Assembly: GCF_000702665.1 (NCBI RefSeq) | Contig: NZ_JNJA01000002.1 | Coordinates: forward strand, 530,477-594,476 | Length of the DNA: 64,000 nt | Direction of reading: 5' to 3' | Origin: Solidesulfovibrio alcoholivorans DSM 5433 | GTDB lineage: Bacteria; Desulfobacterota; Desulfovibrionia; Desulfovibrionales; Desulfovibrionaceae | Part shown: positions 48,531 to 58,096 of the stretch, one piece after another | How positions within the stretch are numbered: position 1 is the stretch's first letter | Layout: each line of letters opens with the position of its first letter | Position numbers and translations under genes: made by a program | Notes under the pieces: model-generated | Seen by the model: the letters and a program-made list of their open reading frames with translations, nothing else | What the model was told of the DNA's origin: nothing | Database searches by the model: none

Positions 48531-49018
48531 GAGACACGGACTCCCAAACGGTTGGACGTCAATGCGATCGGAAGCGTGTACGGAGGTCGGTTCGCCAACG
48601 GGACCGCCGGCTACGCTCCTTCCCTGGACGATTCCATCGGCCGTACGGCCGGAATGGCCCGATAGTTGGAGTGCATCCGTCGGACGGGGCTGTGAAGCGG
48701 AGGGAAACGGTCGGCGCGCACTCTCTGTTGACTCCCCAAGCGTGCCGTTTGCGCATGAACAGGGCATGTCCCCGAGGAACACAAGCGGAAGCGTCACGTC
48801 TTTGGACGAAGATGTAAAAAAGTATCGGATTGCGATACTCCTGGCAAGGGAAAAATGTTCCTTTCCACTGTTTCTTGCTGAAATGCTTGTCTGTTTGTGC
48901 ATAGGAAAACCTGCCTTCCATGCGTCGGGGGCATCATTGAACGGAATGGTGTCAAGAATTGCGGATTTTGGTAACAACGCGTCAAAGGCGAAGTCCGGGC
49001 GGGCCCGGGGAGGAGCGC
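48531..49018. other. 488-bp gap between divergent RRM and TPR genes
   Basis: Gene-free region with lower GC in its middle. The one clear structure is a 7-bp hairpin, AGTATCG/CGATACT (48821-48839), which on the minus strand is followed by six T. That would be an intrinsic terminator facing the RRM gene, about 290 bp upstream of it. Short reading frames here lack coding character. Confidence 0.55.
48815..48839 (-). terminator. Terminator-like hairpin upstream of the RRM gene
   Basis: The stem 48821-48827/48833-48839 with a 5-nt loop, then T6 (48815-48820 read on the minus strand). It could end a small RNA starting near 49000, or act as an attenuator in the RRM gene's leader. Confidence 0.5.
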
Positions 49019-49780
49019 ATGGGCGAAAACAATGGAGCCGAACGGTTTGCCGTGGCGGTGTCGGTGCGGGAAGGCTACAAGGTGGGGATCGGCGCCACCA
49101 CGAAGGAGAGCGAACGCGTCCTGTATTATTATGCCGAGAAGACGCCGGAAACGGGCATCCTGGTCCAGGCGCTCAACGCCAACAGCGTGCCGAGCGGCGA
49201 GCGTTCGCCGGTTTCGGAGGAAGAGTTTTTCGCGAGGTACAAGCCCGAACCTCTGATCTACTACAATCAGGTCAAGCCGCGCATGGAAGCGATGTCCGCG
49301 GAACTCGACAAGGGCGAGAAGCATCTCGAGGCCGGGCGCACGGACAAGGCCGAAGTCTCCTTTCAGAAGGCGCTGCAATACGACGCCGAGAACCTGCGCG
49401 CCATTTTCGGCCTGGGCAACGCCTATCTCACGGCCGGCAAGATGGAGGAGGCCAAGGAGATTTTCGAGAAGATCATGTCCATCGACCTGGCGTTCGGCCC
49501 GGAGAACAAGTTCCTTTTCAACGAATTCGGCATCCGCATGCGCAAGCACGGGCTGCTGGACATGGCCAGGGCCTATTACGAGAAGGCGCTTGCGGCCTCC
49601 GAGGCCGACGAGAACCTGCATTTCAACCTGGGCCGCATCCACTACGAACTGGGCGATTTCGCCGCTGCCGCGGCCGAAGCGGACAGGTGCCTCGCCATCA
49701 ATCCCGGCTTCCTTATCGCGGGCAAGCTCAAGAAGGCGGCGCAAAAGGCGTTGGCCATGCCTCGCTTGGCTGCGGAGTAG
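49019..49780 (+). CDS. TPR-repeat protein
   Basis: The 253-residue protein starts MGENNGAERFAVAVSVREGYKVG after GGAG. Residues 1-85 are a non-TPR N-terminal region; residues about 95-245 contain four TPR-like repeats (AEVSFQKALQYDAENLRAIFGLGNAYL, a second at MEEAKEIFEKI, then LDMARAYYEKALAAS and FAAAAAEADRCLAINPGF). TPRs mediate protein contacts. The N-terminal region is unrecognised. There is no signal peptide, so it is cytoplasmic. It seems to stand alone. Confidence 0.8.
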   Translation: MGENNGAERFAVAVSVREGYKVGIGATTKESERVLYYYAEKTPETGILVQALNANSVPSGERSPVSEEEFFARYKPEPLIYYNQVKPRMEAMSAELDKGEKHLEAGRTDKAEVSFQKALQYDAENLRAIFGLGNAYLTAGKMEEAKEIFEKIMSIDLAFGPENKFLFNEFGIRMRKHGLLDMARAYYEKALAASEADENLHFNLGRIHYELGDFAAAAAEADRCLAINPGFLIAGKLKKAAQKALAMPRLAAE

Positions 49781-49921
49781 GCGGCGGCCTTGGCCGCGAC
49801 TCGGAGACGCCTGACGGGCCGCTTTCGTCCTCTCTGGCAGCACTTGGCAACACGCTCGACAATGGGGACACCGGTGTCTGCCTGATGCGGGAAGCCTGGG
49901 TTTCGAAACAGAATGTGGAAT

Positions 49922-49950
49922 TTGATAATTTCGATTGAATATTTTATCAA
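49922..49950 (+). promoter_or_regulatory. Sigma-70 promoter for the lipoprotein gene
   Basis: TTGATA (49922-49927), 17 bp, TATCAA (49945-49950), 32 bp before the ATG at 49983. TTGATAA and TTATCAA also form an inverted repeat spanning the boxes, so a repressor site overlapping the promoter is possible. Confidence 0.6.
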
Positions 49951-49982
49951 TTGCCATATGCTTTCCCCAAAGAGGAGGGCTT

Positions 49983-51512
49983 ATGAAAACGTCATGGAGA
50001 GGTTTGGGAGCCATTATGGTGGGGATGGCCGTCTTCCTGGCTGGATGCACAGTCAACAAGGTCAAACCGCTTGAAACCACGAAGCATGATGAACGTGGCA
50101 TCGTGTACGCCTTGCCGATGACGGTTTTGAAAATCGAGATTCCGCTTACGCTCAAGATCACCAATGGCGCTCTTGAATACGCGGGAGCGGGAGGCGGCGC
50201 GCGCACCAGGGGGTGGGGGCTTTCCGTGCCGGGTGGTTCGATCGGCCTTGCAGAGACTGCTGATGGGAAGAGTCAAATTGACTGCGCGGGTTATTTTTCA
50301 GAAACAGCCTATGCGATATCACGGAAAATAACCGTCGGCGAGATGAAGGTCGATCAAGAGAGCTTGCCGGACCCGTCGCATATTTACAGCATGGATTTGA
50401 GCTCATCCTTTTTGAAGGATGCAAAAAAGAACATTGTTTTCAATGAGAAAAACATGATCGTGAGCGGAAGCTATTCCGCCAAGGACAAGACACTGGAGTT
50501 TACAGCATCGCTCTTGAAAATCGCTGGCGGGTTTATGGGCATACCATTGGCAAGAGAGGGGACGCTTGCACCGAAGGGCGGTGCGCTTGGCGAACAACAG
50601 CTCCGCGAGCAGGCCGCGCCTGCCGTCGCGGCGGCACCATCCCTGACGGCGGCCGGGAGAAGGGCCTGCGAACAATTGAAGAACAGGTTGTTGTGGCAGG
50701 CCAAGCAGGCGCAACACGAAGCGGATATCTTAACCGGCAGGAAGGACGCCCTCATTTTCGGTGAAAACAGAGGGGGCGTCGATCGCTCGTTCGACGTCTG
50801 GAAAGCGCGACTCGCCGAGGCCGACAAGCGAATCAACGAAGCCCGGAAGGGTGCGTCCCTGGATACGAGTATGACCCTGACCTACAAGACGACGATCACG
50901 GCTGATGCATTGAGCGAGGTTTCCGCCAATGGCACGGCCCGGGAAGGCGGGGCACCCCTATTTTGGATGGACGGCGGAACGATTTATGCCACCGATACGA
51001 AGGCCTTTTCCGGTGAAGGAGGGCGTATCGTGAAACAGGGCGCAAATGGCCCTGGGATACCTGTCAGGCTGGTTGTCAGGCGTTTGCAGCAGGATCCTTC
51101 GGCCGTCGTGCAGCAGGCCGTGAACGAACCCAAGGGCGAACAGGGCCTGTACTACAGAATGCCGGCCCAAGCCGAGGTCGCTTTGCTGGTCGGTGGTGAA
51201 ACCGTGCAGACTCAGACGGTGAGCATCGCCCAGTGGGGCCCACTGATGGCGCTGCCAAAGCGGATGGGATCGAATGATGCTGCCATTACCTTCGAGTTTT
51301 TTACGGATACCGGCGCGCTCAAGTCCATTGGCTCGGAAACCAAAGCCATTGACATGGCACAGCTGGAAAAGATGGGTGACGCTGGCGTGGCCATGGTCAA
51401 GGCCGTTTACGCCAGCAATGATGAGATTGCGCGCCTTACGCAGGAAAAGGAAAAGCTCACACTCCAAAAAGACATCCGCGACCTCAGGACCTCGCTGCAA
51501 ACGGGGGAATGA
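49983..51512 (+). CDS. Large outer-membrane-type lipoprotein of unknown function
   Basis: The 509-residue protein has a lipoprotein signal with LAGC (Cys22). The mature N-terminal part (GIVYALPMTVLKIEIPLTLKI) resembles the opening of DUF4831-type proteins, but this is weak. A coiled-coil-like helix lies at about 215-285 and a second at the C-terminal end (NDEIARLTQEKEKLTLQKDIRDLR). The start MKTSWRGLG follows AGAGGAGG; an earlier in-frame ATG would overlap the promoter. It is followed by a shared terminator with purU. Confidence 0.7.
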   Translation: MKTSWRGLGAIMVGMAVFLAGCTVNKVKPLETTKHDERGIVYALPMTVLKIEIPLTLKITNGALEYAGAGGGARTRGWGLSVPGGSIGLAETADGKSQIDCAGYFSETAYAISRKITVGEMKVDQESLPDPSHIYSMDLSSSFLKDAKKNIVFNEKNMIVSGSYSAKDKTLEFTASLLKIAGGFMGIPLAREGTLAPKGGALGEQQLREQAAPAVAAAPSLTAAGRRACEQLKNRLLWQAKQAQHEADILTGRKDALIFGENRGGVDRSFDVWKARLAEADKRINEARKGASLDTSMTLTYKTTITADALSEVSANGTAREGGAPLFWMDGGTIYATDTKAFSGEGGRIVKQGANGPGIPVRLVVRRLQQDPSAVVQQAVNEPKGEQGLYYRMPAQAEVALLVGGETVQTQTVSIAQWGPLMALPKRMGSNDAAITFEFFTDTGALKSIGSETKAIDMAQLEKMGDAGVAMVKAVYASNDEIARLTQEKEKLTLQKDIRDLRTSLQTGE

Positions 51513-51520
51513 TCCCCGCG

Positions 51521-51561
51521 CCGCCCCGGCCGTGATCCTGCGGCCGGGGCGGACCCCCTCT

Positions 51562-51563
<2 letters not shown>
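51521..51563. terminator. Terminator between convergent lipoprotein and purU genes
   Basis: A 12-bp perfect stem (51521-51532 with 51541-51552) with an 8-nt loop, followed on the plus strand by ACCCCCTCTTT. It lies within the 49-bp gap between two convergent genes and probably serves both. Confidence 0.65.
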
Positions 51564-52419
<856 letters not shown>

Positions 52420-53115
52420 AGCGAAAATATCCTTTGAGCGGGTATCCGGCGCGCGCCGGGGAAAAGCCCATAGCGCAGAACGGTTTCTGAAGCCAGCAGG
52501 CTTTCTCCAAAGATTGTTCGGACAATATTGTCATTTTACGCAAAATCGTATACAAATCGTCATCCAAGGCAGGCTGGCCCGCGCCCGGGGCAGGGCAACG
52601 CCGAAGGGACGGCGAATGAATACCGGAATTCTTTCCGGTAAGGTTCGTTGGAATCGCAGAGTTTCCTCAGGGAAATCGGTCTATTGGAAATTTTGCCGCC
52701 ACGAGGGGCGAAAGGTTGCGCCTTGCTCCTGGCGTGGATGTGCGGTGCGCGCCGCGCGCGGCAAAGGGGAGCGGCAAGGGCTTGGGACGTATTTGCGGCA
52801 GGGTGCGCTCGCACCGGGAAACCCCGTCCTGCCTGCATTCACAGCCCATGGCGCCTCGGGGGTGTCCGCGACGTTCCTTGAAATGCGGGGCGGCGTGTTT
52901 TACACAGCAACGCAGTTGTAACCATCGAGCCCTTTTCCCCGCCGCCGTGGCGCAGGGGGGGCATTCCGGCAAAAGCAGCGTCTCTTGGCGGAATTTCACA
53001 AATATGTGTCATCGGAGGGGAGAGGGGATTCCAATCGAAGCCGGGTTCATGTATTGGCACAGGAACTCGCCCTTGGTTGTAAGTGCTTGAAATTGACAGT
53101 AAACAGGAGGCGTCC
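52420..53115. other. 696-bp gene-free segment between purU and livK
   Basis: No credible gene is visible. It contains the purU operator-like site (52514-52531), a perfect 8-bp hairpin TACCGGAA/TTCCGGTA (52621-52640), a GGTGCG/CGCACC hairpin near 52800-52815, and a C/G-run-rich stretch. The last 70 bp hold the liv operon leader. Length and hairpins leave room for a small RNA or leader. Confidence 0.5.
52514..52537 (-). promoter_or_regulatory. Operator-like nested palindromes over the purU promoter
   Basis: ATTGT-TCGG-ACAAT and GACAATATTGTC overlap (52512-52531). A TAAAAT -10-like box reads on the minus strand at 52532-52537, which places the palindromes over the transcription start. This looks like a repressor site; the regulator is unknown. 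Confidence 0.5.
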
Positions 53116-54282
53116 ATGAAAAGGTCCTGGCTCATTGCCTTGTTGCTCGTCCTCGGGATGGCCGCGCCGGCCCGCGCCGCGGACACCATCAAACTGGGAT
53201 TCAACATCCCCATGACCGGCGACATCCCGGACGTCGGCGAATCTTCGAAAAACGCCGCCGAGATGCTCAAGAAAAAGATCAACGACGCCGGCGGCATCGA
53301 AGTCGGCGGCAAGAAGTATCTGGTGGAATTCATCTACGAGGACAACGAGTCCAAGGCCGAATCCGCACTGTCCACGGCGCGCAAGCTCATCACCCAGGAC
53401 AACGTCCTCGGCATCGTCGGCCCGCAGTCCAGCAAGCAGGCCGTGCCCGCCGCCGAAGCCTCCAATGACCTCAAGACCCCGATGATGGCCCCCTGGTCCA
53501 CCAACCCCAACACCACCAAGGGCCGCCCCTTCGTCTTCCGCGGCTGCTTCCTCGACACCTTCCAGGGCCCCACGGCCGCCAAGTTCGCCACCGAGGAATT
53601 CAAGGCCAAAAAGGCCGCGGTGCTCTACGACATCGCCTCCGATTATCCCAAGGGCCTGGCCGAGGACTTCAAGGCCGCCTTCGAAAAGATCAACGGCCCC
53701 GGCTCCGTGGTCGCCTTCGAGACCTTCACCACCAAGGACGTGGACTTCTCCGCCCAGCTGACCAACATCGCCAAGTCCGGCGCGGACGTCCTGTTCGTGC
53801 CCCAGTACTACAATGAAGTGCCGCTGATCGTGAAGCAGGCCAAGTCGCTTGGCTTCAACAAGCCCGTGCTCGGCAGCGATTCCTGGGGTTCCGGCGACCT
53901 GATGGGCCTGTGCGGCGACGACTGCAAGGGCTACTTCTTCGTCACCCACTACGCCGCCGCCGGCGCCAAGGGCAAGACCAAGGAATTCATCGACGAGTAC
54001 ACCAAGCTCTACAACAAGACCCCCGACGACGTCGCCGCCCTCACCTGGGACGGCGCCAACCTGATGCTCGATGCCGTCAAGACCATGCCCGCCATCACCG
54101 GCGACATGGCCAAGGACCGCGAGGCCCTCATGAAGGCCATGGCCGGCATAAAGAAGTTCGAGGGCATCACCGGCAACATGTCCTACCCGGCCACGGGCGA
54201 CCATGACCCGATCAAGTGCGCCGTGGTGGTGAAAATCGACGACGCCGGCAAGTTCGCCTTCTACAAGTCCGTCTGCCCGTAG
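53116..54282 (+). CDS. livK: Branched-chain amino acid ABC transporter, periplasmic binding protein
   Basis: The 388-residue protein starts MKRSWLIALLLVLGMAAPARAAD after AGGAGG. The signal peptide is cut near residue 22. The mature domain shows the LivJ/K type I fold: LGFNIPMTGDIPDVGESSKNAAEM, IVGPQSSKQAVPAAEASNDLKTPMM and VLGSDSWGSGDL. It captures Leu/Ile/Val or related ligands for LivHMGF. The ligand is not certain, as this family also binds other amino acids and amides. A strong hairpin separates it from livH. Confidence 0.93.
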   Translation: MKRSWLIALLLVLGMAAPARAADTIKLGFNIPMTGDIPDVGESSKNAAEMLKKKINDAGGIEVGGKKYLVEFIYEDNESKAESALSTARKLITQDNVLGIVGPQSSKQAVPAAEASNDLKTPMMAPWSTNPNTTKGRPFVFRGCFLDTFQGPTAAKFATEEFKAKKAAVLYDIASDYPKGLAEDFKAAFEKINGPGSVVAFETFTTKDVDFSAQLTNIAKSGADVLFVPQYYNEVPLIVKQAKSLGFNKPVLGSDSWGSGDLMGLCGDDCKGYFFVTHYAAAGAKGKTKEFIDEYTKLYNKTPDDVAALTWDGANLMLDAVKTMPAITGDMAKDREALMKAMAGIKKFEGITGNMSYPATGDHDPIKCAVVVKIDDAGKFAFYKSVCP

Positions 54283-54315
54283 TCCCGGACCGGTCTCGCG
54301 CCGGCCGGCCGCGCC

Positions 54316-54347
54316 CCCGGGACGCCGCACAGCCGCGGCGTCCCGGG
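54316..54347 (+). terminator. Hairpin in the livK-livH gap
   Basis: A 13-bp perfect stem (54316-54328 with 54335-54347) with a 6-nt loop and no T-run. It probably acts as a 3' stabiliser or partial terminator, giving more livK than membrane-component mRNA, as is common in binding-protein operons. Confidence 0.6.
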
Positions 54348-54432
54348 CGGCAGCGCCTCGAAACGCTTGTCCGCAGGACCCGCGCGCCGGGTCGCCGGAC
54401 GCCAAACACAGATTGCGCCAAGGGGGTCTCCG

Positions 54433-55356
54433 TTGCTGCAAAGCCTTCTGCAAAATCTCCTCAACGCCTTGCAATGGGGGAGTTTTTACTCGCTGATCGC
54501 CCTTGGCTACTGTTTGGTCTACGGCGTGCTGCTGCTGATCAACTTCGCCCACGGCGACATCTTCATGGTCGGGGCCTACATCGCCTTTTTCGTGTGCACG
54601 TTCCTTCTCGGCAAGTACGGGGCCATCCCCGGCATGCCCGGCTGGCTGGTGCTCACGCTCGCCGTGCCGTTGACCATGATCCTCACCGCCGTGGTCGGCG
54701 TGACCCTCGAGCGCGTGGCCTACAGGCCGCTGCGGCGCAAGGGCGTCAACCGCCTCTACGTCGTCATCACGGCGCTGATGTGCGGGCTGATCCTCGAAAA
54801 CGGCAACCTCGCCCTGCTCGGGGCCAGCCGCAAGAGCTTCCCCACGCTCGTGCCCACCAAGGTGTTCGACGTCTACGGCGTCACCGTGACCAACATCAAG
54901 ATGATGGTCATCGGCGTGGCCATCCTCTCCTTTCTGCTGCTGCATTTCATCGTCACGCGCACGAAGATCGGCATGGCCATGCGCGCCATTTCCTACGACC
55001 GCTTCGCCGTACCGCTGATGGGCATTCCGGCGGACACGGTCATCGTTTTCACCTTCGTGCTCGGTTCGGGCTTCGCGGGCCTGGCCGGCCTCTTTTTCGC
55101 CATGACCTACCCGGTGCTCGACCCCTACATGGGGGCGCTGATCGGCTGGAAAGCCTTCATCGCGGCCGTGGTCGGCGGCATCGGCTCCATCGCCGGGGCC
55201 TTTGCCGGGGGATTTTTGCTCGGGTTCGTGGAGATCATGGTGGTGGCCTTTTTCCCCTCCACCTTCCGCGACCTGATCGCCTTTTCCATCCTGCTGCTCA
55301 TCCTGTCCATCCGGCCGACCGGGCTTTTCGGCGTGGCCAGGCGGACCAAAATCTAG
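54433..55356 (+). CDS. livH: Branched-chain amino acid ABC transporter permease LivH
   Basis: One of the two membrane subunits of the Liv importer. The 307-residue protein starts at a TTG, with AAGGGGG 6-12 bases upstream, reading LLQSLLQNLLNALQWGSFYSLIALGY. It has about eight membrane segments and the LivH-type NFAHGDIFMVGAY and IGWKAFIAAVVGGIGSIAGAF motifs. A longer in-frame start at 54367 lies inside the hairpin-rich gap and has no ribosome-binding site. Confidence 0.92.
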   Translation: MLQSLLQNLLNALQWGSFYSLIALGYCLVYGVLLLINFAHGDIFMVGAYIAFFVCTFLLGKYGAIPGMPGWLVLTLAVPLTMILTAVVGVTLERVAYRPLRRKGVNRLYVVITALMCGLILENGNLALLGASRKSFPTLVPTKVFDVYGVTVTNIKMMVIGVAILSFLLLHFIVTRTKIGMAMRAISYDRFAVPLMGIPADTVIVFTFVLGSGFAGLAGLFFAMTYPVLDPYMGALIGWKAFIAAVVGGIGSIAGAFAGGFLLGFVEIMVVAFFPSTFRDLIAFSILLLILSIRPTGLFGVARRTKI

Positions 55357-55377
55357 GACCAGCAAGGGAGCCGCATC

Positions 55378-56394
55378 ATGAAGCGCCTGTCCGTTCCCAC
55401 CCTGCTGGCCGCCGTCTTCGCCGTGCTGGTCTGGGCCTCGCAAACCGGAGCCATGAACATCTACTGGCAGTCGGTGGTCATGTTCATGGGCGTCAACATC
55501 ATCCTTTCCTCGAGCCTCAACATCATCAATGGCAACATGGGCGAGTTCTCCTGCGGCCATGCCGGGTTCATGGCCGTCGGCGCCTACGTGTCCTCGGTGC
55601 TGTCCGTGGCGCTTTTCGCCAAGTCGGCCGCCTTCGGCGACCCGCTGCTCTCACCGCACCTGGCCGTGTGGGTCTTTCCGCTGGTGCTTCTGGCCGGGGC
55701 CCTGGCCGCCTCGCTTGTGGGCCTGCTCGTCGCCATCCCGTCGTTCAAGACCCGCGGCGACTACCTGGCCATCATCACCATCGCCGCCGCCTACATCGTC
55801 AAGTCCACCATCGAGAACATCGGCATCATCGGCGGGGCGAGGGGGTTCATGGGCATGTCCTCGGTCATGCGCGCCATGAACGACACGGCCAACCTGCCCT
55901 GGATCATGATCTGGGTCGTGATCGGCACGATCTTTTCCGTCTGGCTCATCCGCCGCTTCATCTATTCGACCTTCGGCAAGGGCGTGGACGCCATCAGCCA
56001 GGACGAGATCGCGGCCGAAATCATGAGCGTCAACACGGACCGGGTCAAACTCGTGGCCTTCATGGTCTCCTGCGGCCTGGCCGGGCTTGCCGGCGGGCTT
56101 TTCGCCCACATCCTCGGCTACGTGAACCCGGGGTCGTTCACCATCCTCAAATCGACGGAAGTGATGGTCATGGTCTACCTCGGCGGCATGGGCTCGCTTT
56201 CGGGCTCGGTGCTTTCGGCCATCCTCATCACCCTGCTCATGGAGGCGTTGCGCCCCTTGCAGATCGTCAAATGGGTGGTGATTCCGCTTTTGCTCGTACT
56301 GCTCATGCAGTTCAGGCCGGAGGGCATCATGGGGCGGCGGGAACTGGCCGACGTGTTCCCGGGGCTGCGCAAATTCTACAAGTTCAAGGGGTAG
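55378..56394 (+). CDS. livM: Branched-chain amino acid ABC transporter permease LivM
   Basis: The second membrane subunit. The 338-residue protein has about ten hydrophobic segments. LivM markers are GNMGEFSCGHAGFMAVGAY, GDYLAIITIAAAYIVK, DEIAAEIMSVNTDRVKL and YLGGMGSLSGSVLSAI. It begins 21 bp after livH with GGGAG ahead of the ATG and ends 3 bp before livG. Confidence 0.94.
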   Translation: MKRLSVPTLLAAVFAVLVWASQTGAMNIYWQSVVMFMGVNIILSSSLNIINGNMGEFSCGHAGFMAVGAYVSSVLSVALFAKSAAFGDPLLSPHLAVWVFPLVLLAGALAASLVGLLVAIPSFKTRGDYLAIITIAAAYIVKSTIENIGIIGGARGFMGMSSVMRAMNDTANLPWIMIWVVIGTIFSVWLIRRFIYSTFGKGVDAISQDEIAAEIMSVNTDRVKLVAFMVSCGLAGLAGGLFAHILGYVNPGSFTILKSTEVMVMVYLGGMGSLSGSVLSAILITLLMEALRPLQIVKWVVIPLLLVLLMQFRPEGIMGRRELADVFPGLRKFYKFKG

Positions 56395-56397
56395 GCC

Positions 56398-57165
56398 GTG
56401 ACGCTTTTGGACGTGAAGGACATGACCCAGTACTTCGGCGGGCTGTGCGCCGTGTCGGAGTTTTCGGTAGCCTTGGAGGAAGGGCAGCTGGCGGCCCTGA
56501 TCGGCCCCAACGGCGCGGGCAAGACCACGGTCTTCAACCTCGTCAGCGGCTTCTACAAGCCCACGCGGGGCGAGATCCTCTTCAAGGGCCGCTCCATCAA
56601 GGGCCTCAAGCCCCATGACGTGACGGCCCGGGGCATCGCGCGCACCTTCCAGAACATCCGGCTGTGGTTCGACATGACGGTGCTCGACAACATCCGCATC
56701 GCCCAGTACCACGCCCTGGGCTACGGCCTGCTCGACTGTTTCCTGCGCACGCCGCGCTACATGAAGCGCGAGCGCGAGATCGAGGAGCACGCCATGAACG
56801 TGCTCGAACGCCTGGGCCTGCGGGAAGTCGCAAGCGAATTCCCGAAGAACCTGCCCTACGGCGTGCAGCGCCTGGTGGAGATCGCCCGGGCGCTGTCCAT
56901 CAAGCCGGCGCTGCTCATGCTCGACGAGCCCGCCGCGGGCCTCAACTCCTCCGACGTGGAAGGGCTGATCAAGCTGATCGGCGACATCCACAAGGATTTC
57001 GGCCTGGCCATCTGGATGATCGAGCACCAGATGGACGTGGTCATGAGCCTGTGTTCGTGGATCAAGGTCATCGATTTCGGGGCCACCATCGCCGAGGGCA
57101 CGCCCGAGGAAATCCAGAACAACCCCGAAGTCATCAAAGCCTACCTGGGAGACGATACAATCTGA
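56398..57165 (+). CDS. livG: Branched-chain amino acid ABC transporter ATPase LivG
   Basis: The first ATPase subunit. The 255-residue protein is read from a GTG. It has Walker A GPNGAGKTT, the LivG-type ARTFQNIRLWFDMTVLDNI segment, a divergent signature region (NLPYGVQRLVEIARAL), Walker B LLMLDEPAAGL and a switch His (MIEHQMD). The signature has PYGVQ in place of SGGQ, as is usual for LivG (SYGQQ-type). The stop overlaps livF. Confidence 0.95.
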   Translation: MTLLDVKDMTQYFGGLCAVSEFSVALEEGQLAALIGPNGAGKTTVFNLVSGFYKPTRGEILFKGRSIKGLKPHDVTARGIARTFQNIRLWFDMTVLDNIRIAQYHALGYGLLDCFLRTPRYMKREREIEEHAMNVLERLGLREVASEFPKNLPYGVQRLVEIARALSIKPALLMLDEPAAGLNSSDVEGLIKLIGDIHKDFGLAIWMIEHQMDVVMSLCSWIKVIDFGATIAEGTPEEIQNNPEVIKAYLGDDTI

Positions 57166-57893
57166 TGCTGCTCTCCGTTGAAAACCTCCGGGTCAAGTAC
57201 GGCAACATCGAGGCCCTGCACGGCATTTCCTTCCACGTGGACCGGGGGGAGATCGTGGCGCTCATTGGCGCCAACGGCGCGGGCAAGACCACGACGCTGC
57301 TCTCCATCATGCGGCTGCCGCCCCCCGAAGCCCCCAAGGTGGTGGAGGGCGACATCAAATACGAAGGCCAATCGATCCTCGGCATGGAGCCCCACGACGT
57401 GGTGCGAAAGCTCCACATGGACCTCTCGCCTGAGGGCCGGCGCATCTTCGGCAACCTCACGGTCATGGAAAACCTCGTGCTCGCCACCTATGCCCGCAAG
57501 GATGGGGAGGAGGCCGTGGCCCGGGACCTCGACCGGGTGCTGTCGCTTTTTCCGCGCCTGTCCGAGCGGCGCAGGCAGCGCAGCGAATCGCTTTCCGGCG
57601 GCGAGCAGCAGATGCTGGCCGTGGGCCGGGCGATCATGACCGGCTGCGGCTTCATCCTGCTCGACGAACCGAGCATGGGCCTTGCGCCGTTGCTCATGTA
57701 CGAGATGTTCCGCACGCTTAAAAAGCTCAACGAACAAGGGCTCACCGTCCTGTTGATCGAGCAGAATGCCAAGGTGGCCCTGTCGTTCGCCCACCGCGGT
57801 TATGTTCTCGACACCGGGGAGATCAAGACCTCGGGAACGGCCGAGGAACTGAAAAACGACCCTGAAGTGAAGAAGGCCTACCTCGGCGGCTGA
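57165..57893 (+). CDS. livF: Branched-chain amino acid ABC transporter ATPase LivF
   Basis: The second ATPase subunit. The 242-residue protein starts MLLSVENLRVKYGNIEALHGIS, with the ATG overlapping the livG stop (TGATG). It has Walker A GANGAGKTT, signature LSGGEQQMLAVGRA, Walker B ILLDEPSMGLAP and IEQNAK with its switch residue. It ends the operon, followed by a perfect terminator. Confidence 0.95.
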   Translation: MLLSVENLRVKYGNIEALHGISFHVDRGEIVALIGANGAGKTTTLLSIMRLPPPEAPKVVEGDIKYEGQSILGMEPHDVVRKLHMDLSPEGRRIFGNLTVMENLVLATYARKDGEEAVARDLDRVLSLFPRLSERRRQRSESLSGGEQQMLAVGRAIMTGCGFILLDEPSMGLAPLLMYEMFRTLKKLNEQGLTVLLIEQNAKVALSFAHRGYVLDTGEIKTSGTAEELKNDPEVKKAYLGG

Positions 57894-57916
57894 GCGTCGT
57901 CGTTTCGCCACGCACG

Positions 57917-57957
57917 AAAAGTCCCGGTCCGGCCGTTGCCGGACCGGGACTTTTTTT
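57917..57957 (+). terminator. Intrinsic terminator of the liv operon
   Basis: A 12-bp perfect stem (57921-57932 with 57939-57950), 6-nt loop, then seven T (57951-57957). The sigma-54 promoter of the next gene starts 3 bp later. Confidence 0.93.
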
Positions 57958-57959
57958 GT

Positions 57960-57976
57960 TGGCCCGTCCCTTGCTT
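57960..57976 (+). promoter_or_regulatory. Sigma-54 promoter for the Ser/Thr-rich repeat protein
   Basis: TGGCCCG (57960-57966), four bases, TTGCTT (57971-57976), with exact GG-N10-GC spacing. It is very like the flgF promoter (same TGGCCCG box). A start near 57986 leaves a leader of about 110 nt before the ATG at 58097. Confidence 0.82.
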
Positions 57977-58096
57977 GTAACCGCTTGCCGGCCGCCGCGT
58001 CGGCAGCTTCTGCCTTCTCCCGGCACGCCTCTTGCCTTTCTCCATGCGGGGAACGCCACGCCCGGCAAAAAATTCCCGCCCAAAGGAGAGAAGGAC

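Noticed and set aside
48559..48921. 120-codon minus-strand frame upstream of the RRM gene
   Set aside because: It crosses the terminator-like hairpin, has no ribosome-binding site, and lacks the codon bias of the neighbours.
53051..53072. Sigma-54-like TGGCAC box before livK
   Set aside because: The GG and GC elements are 11 bases apart, not 10, and the second box reads CTCGC. A sigma-70 reading (TTGGCA-17-TTGTAA) has a poor -10 box.
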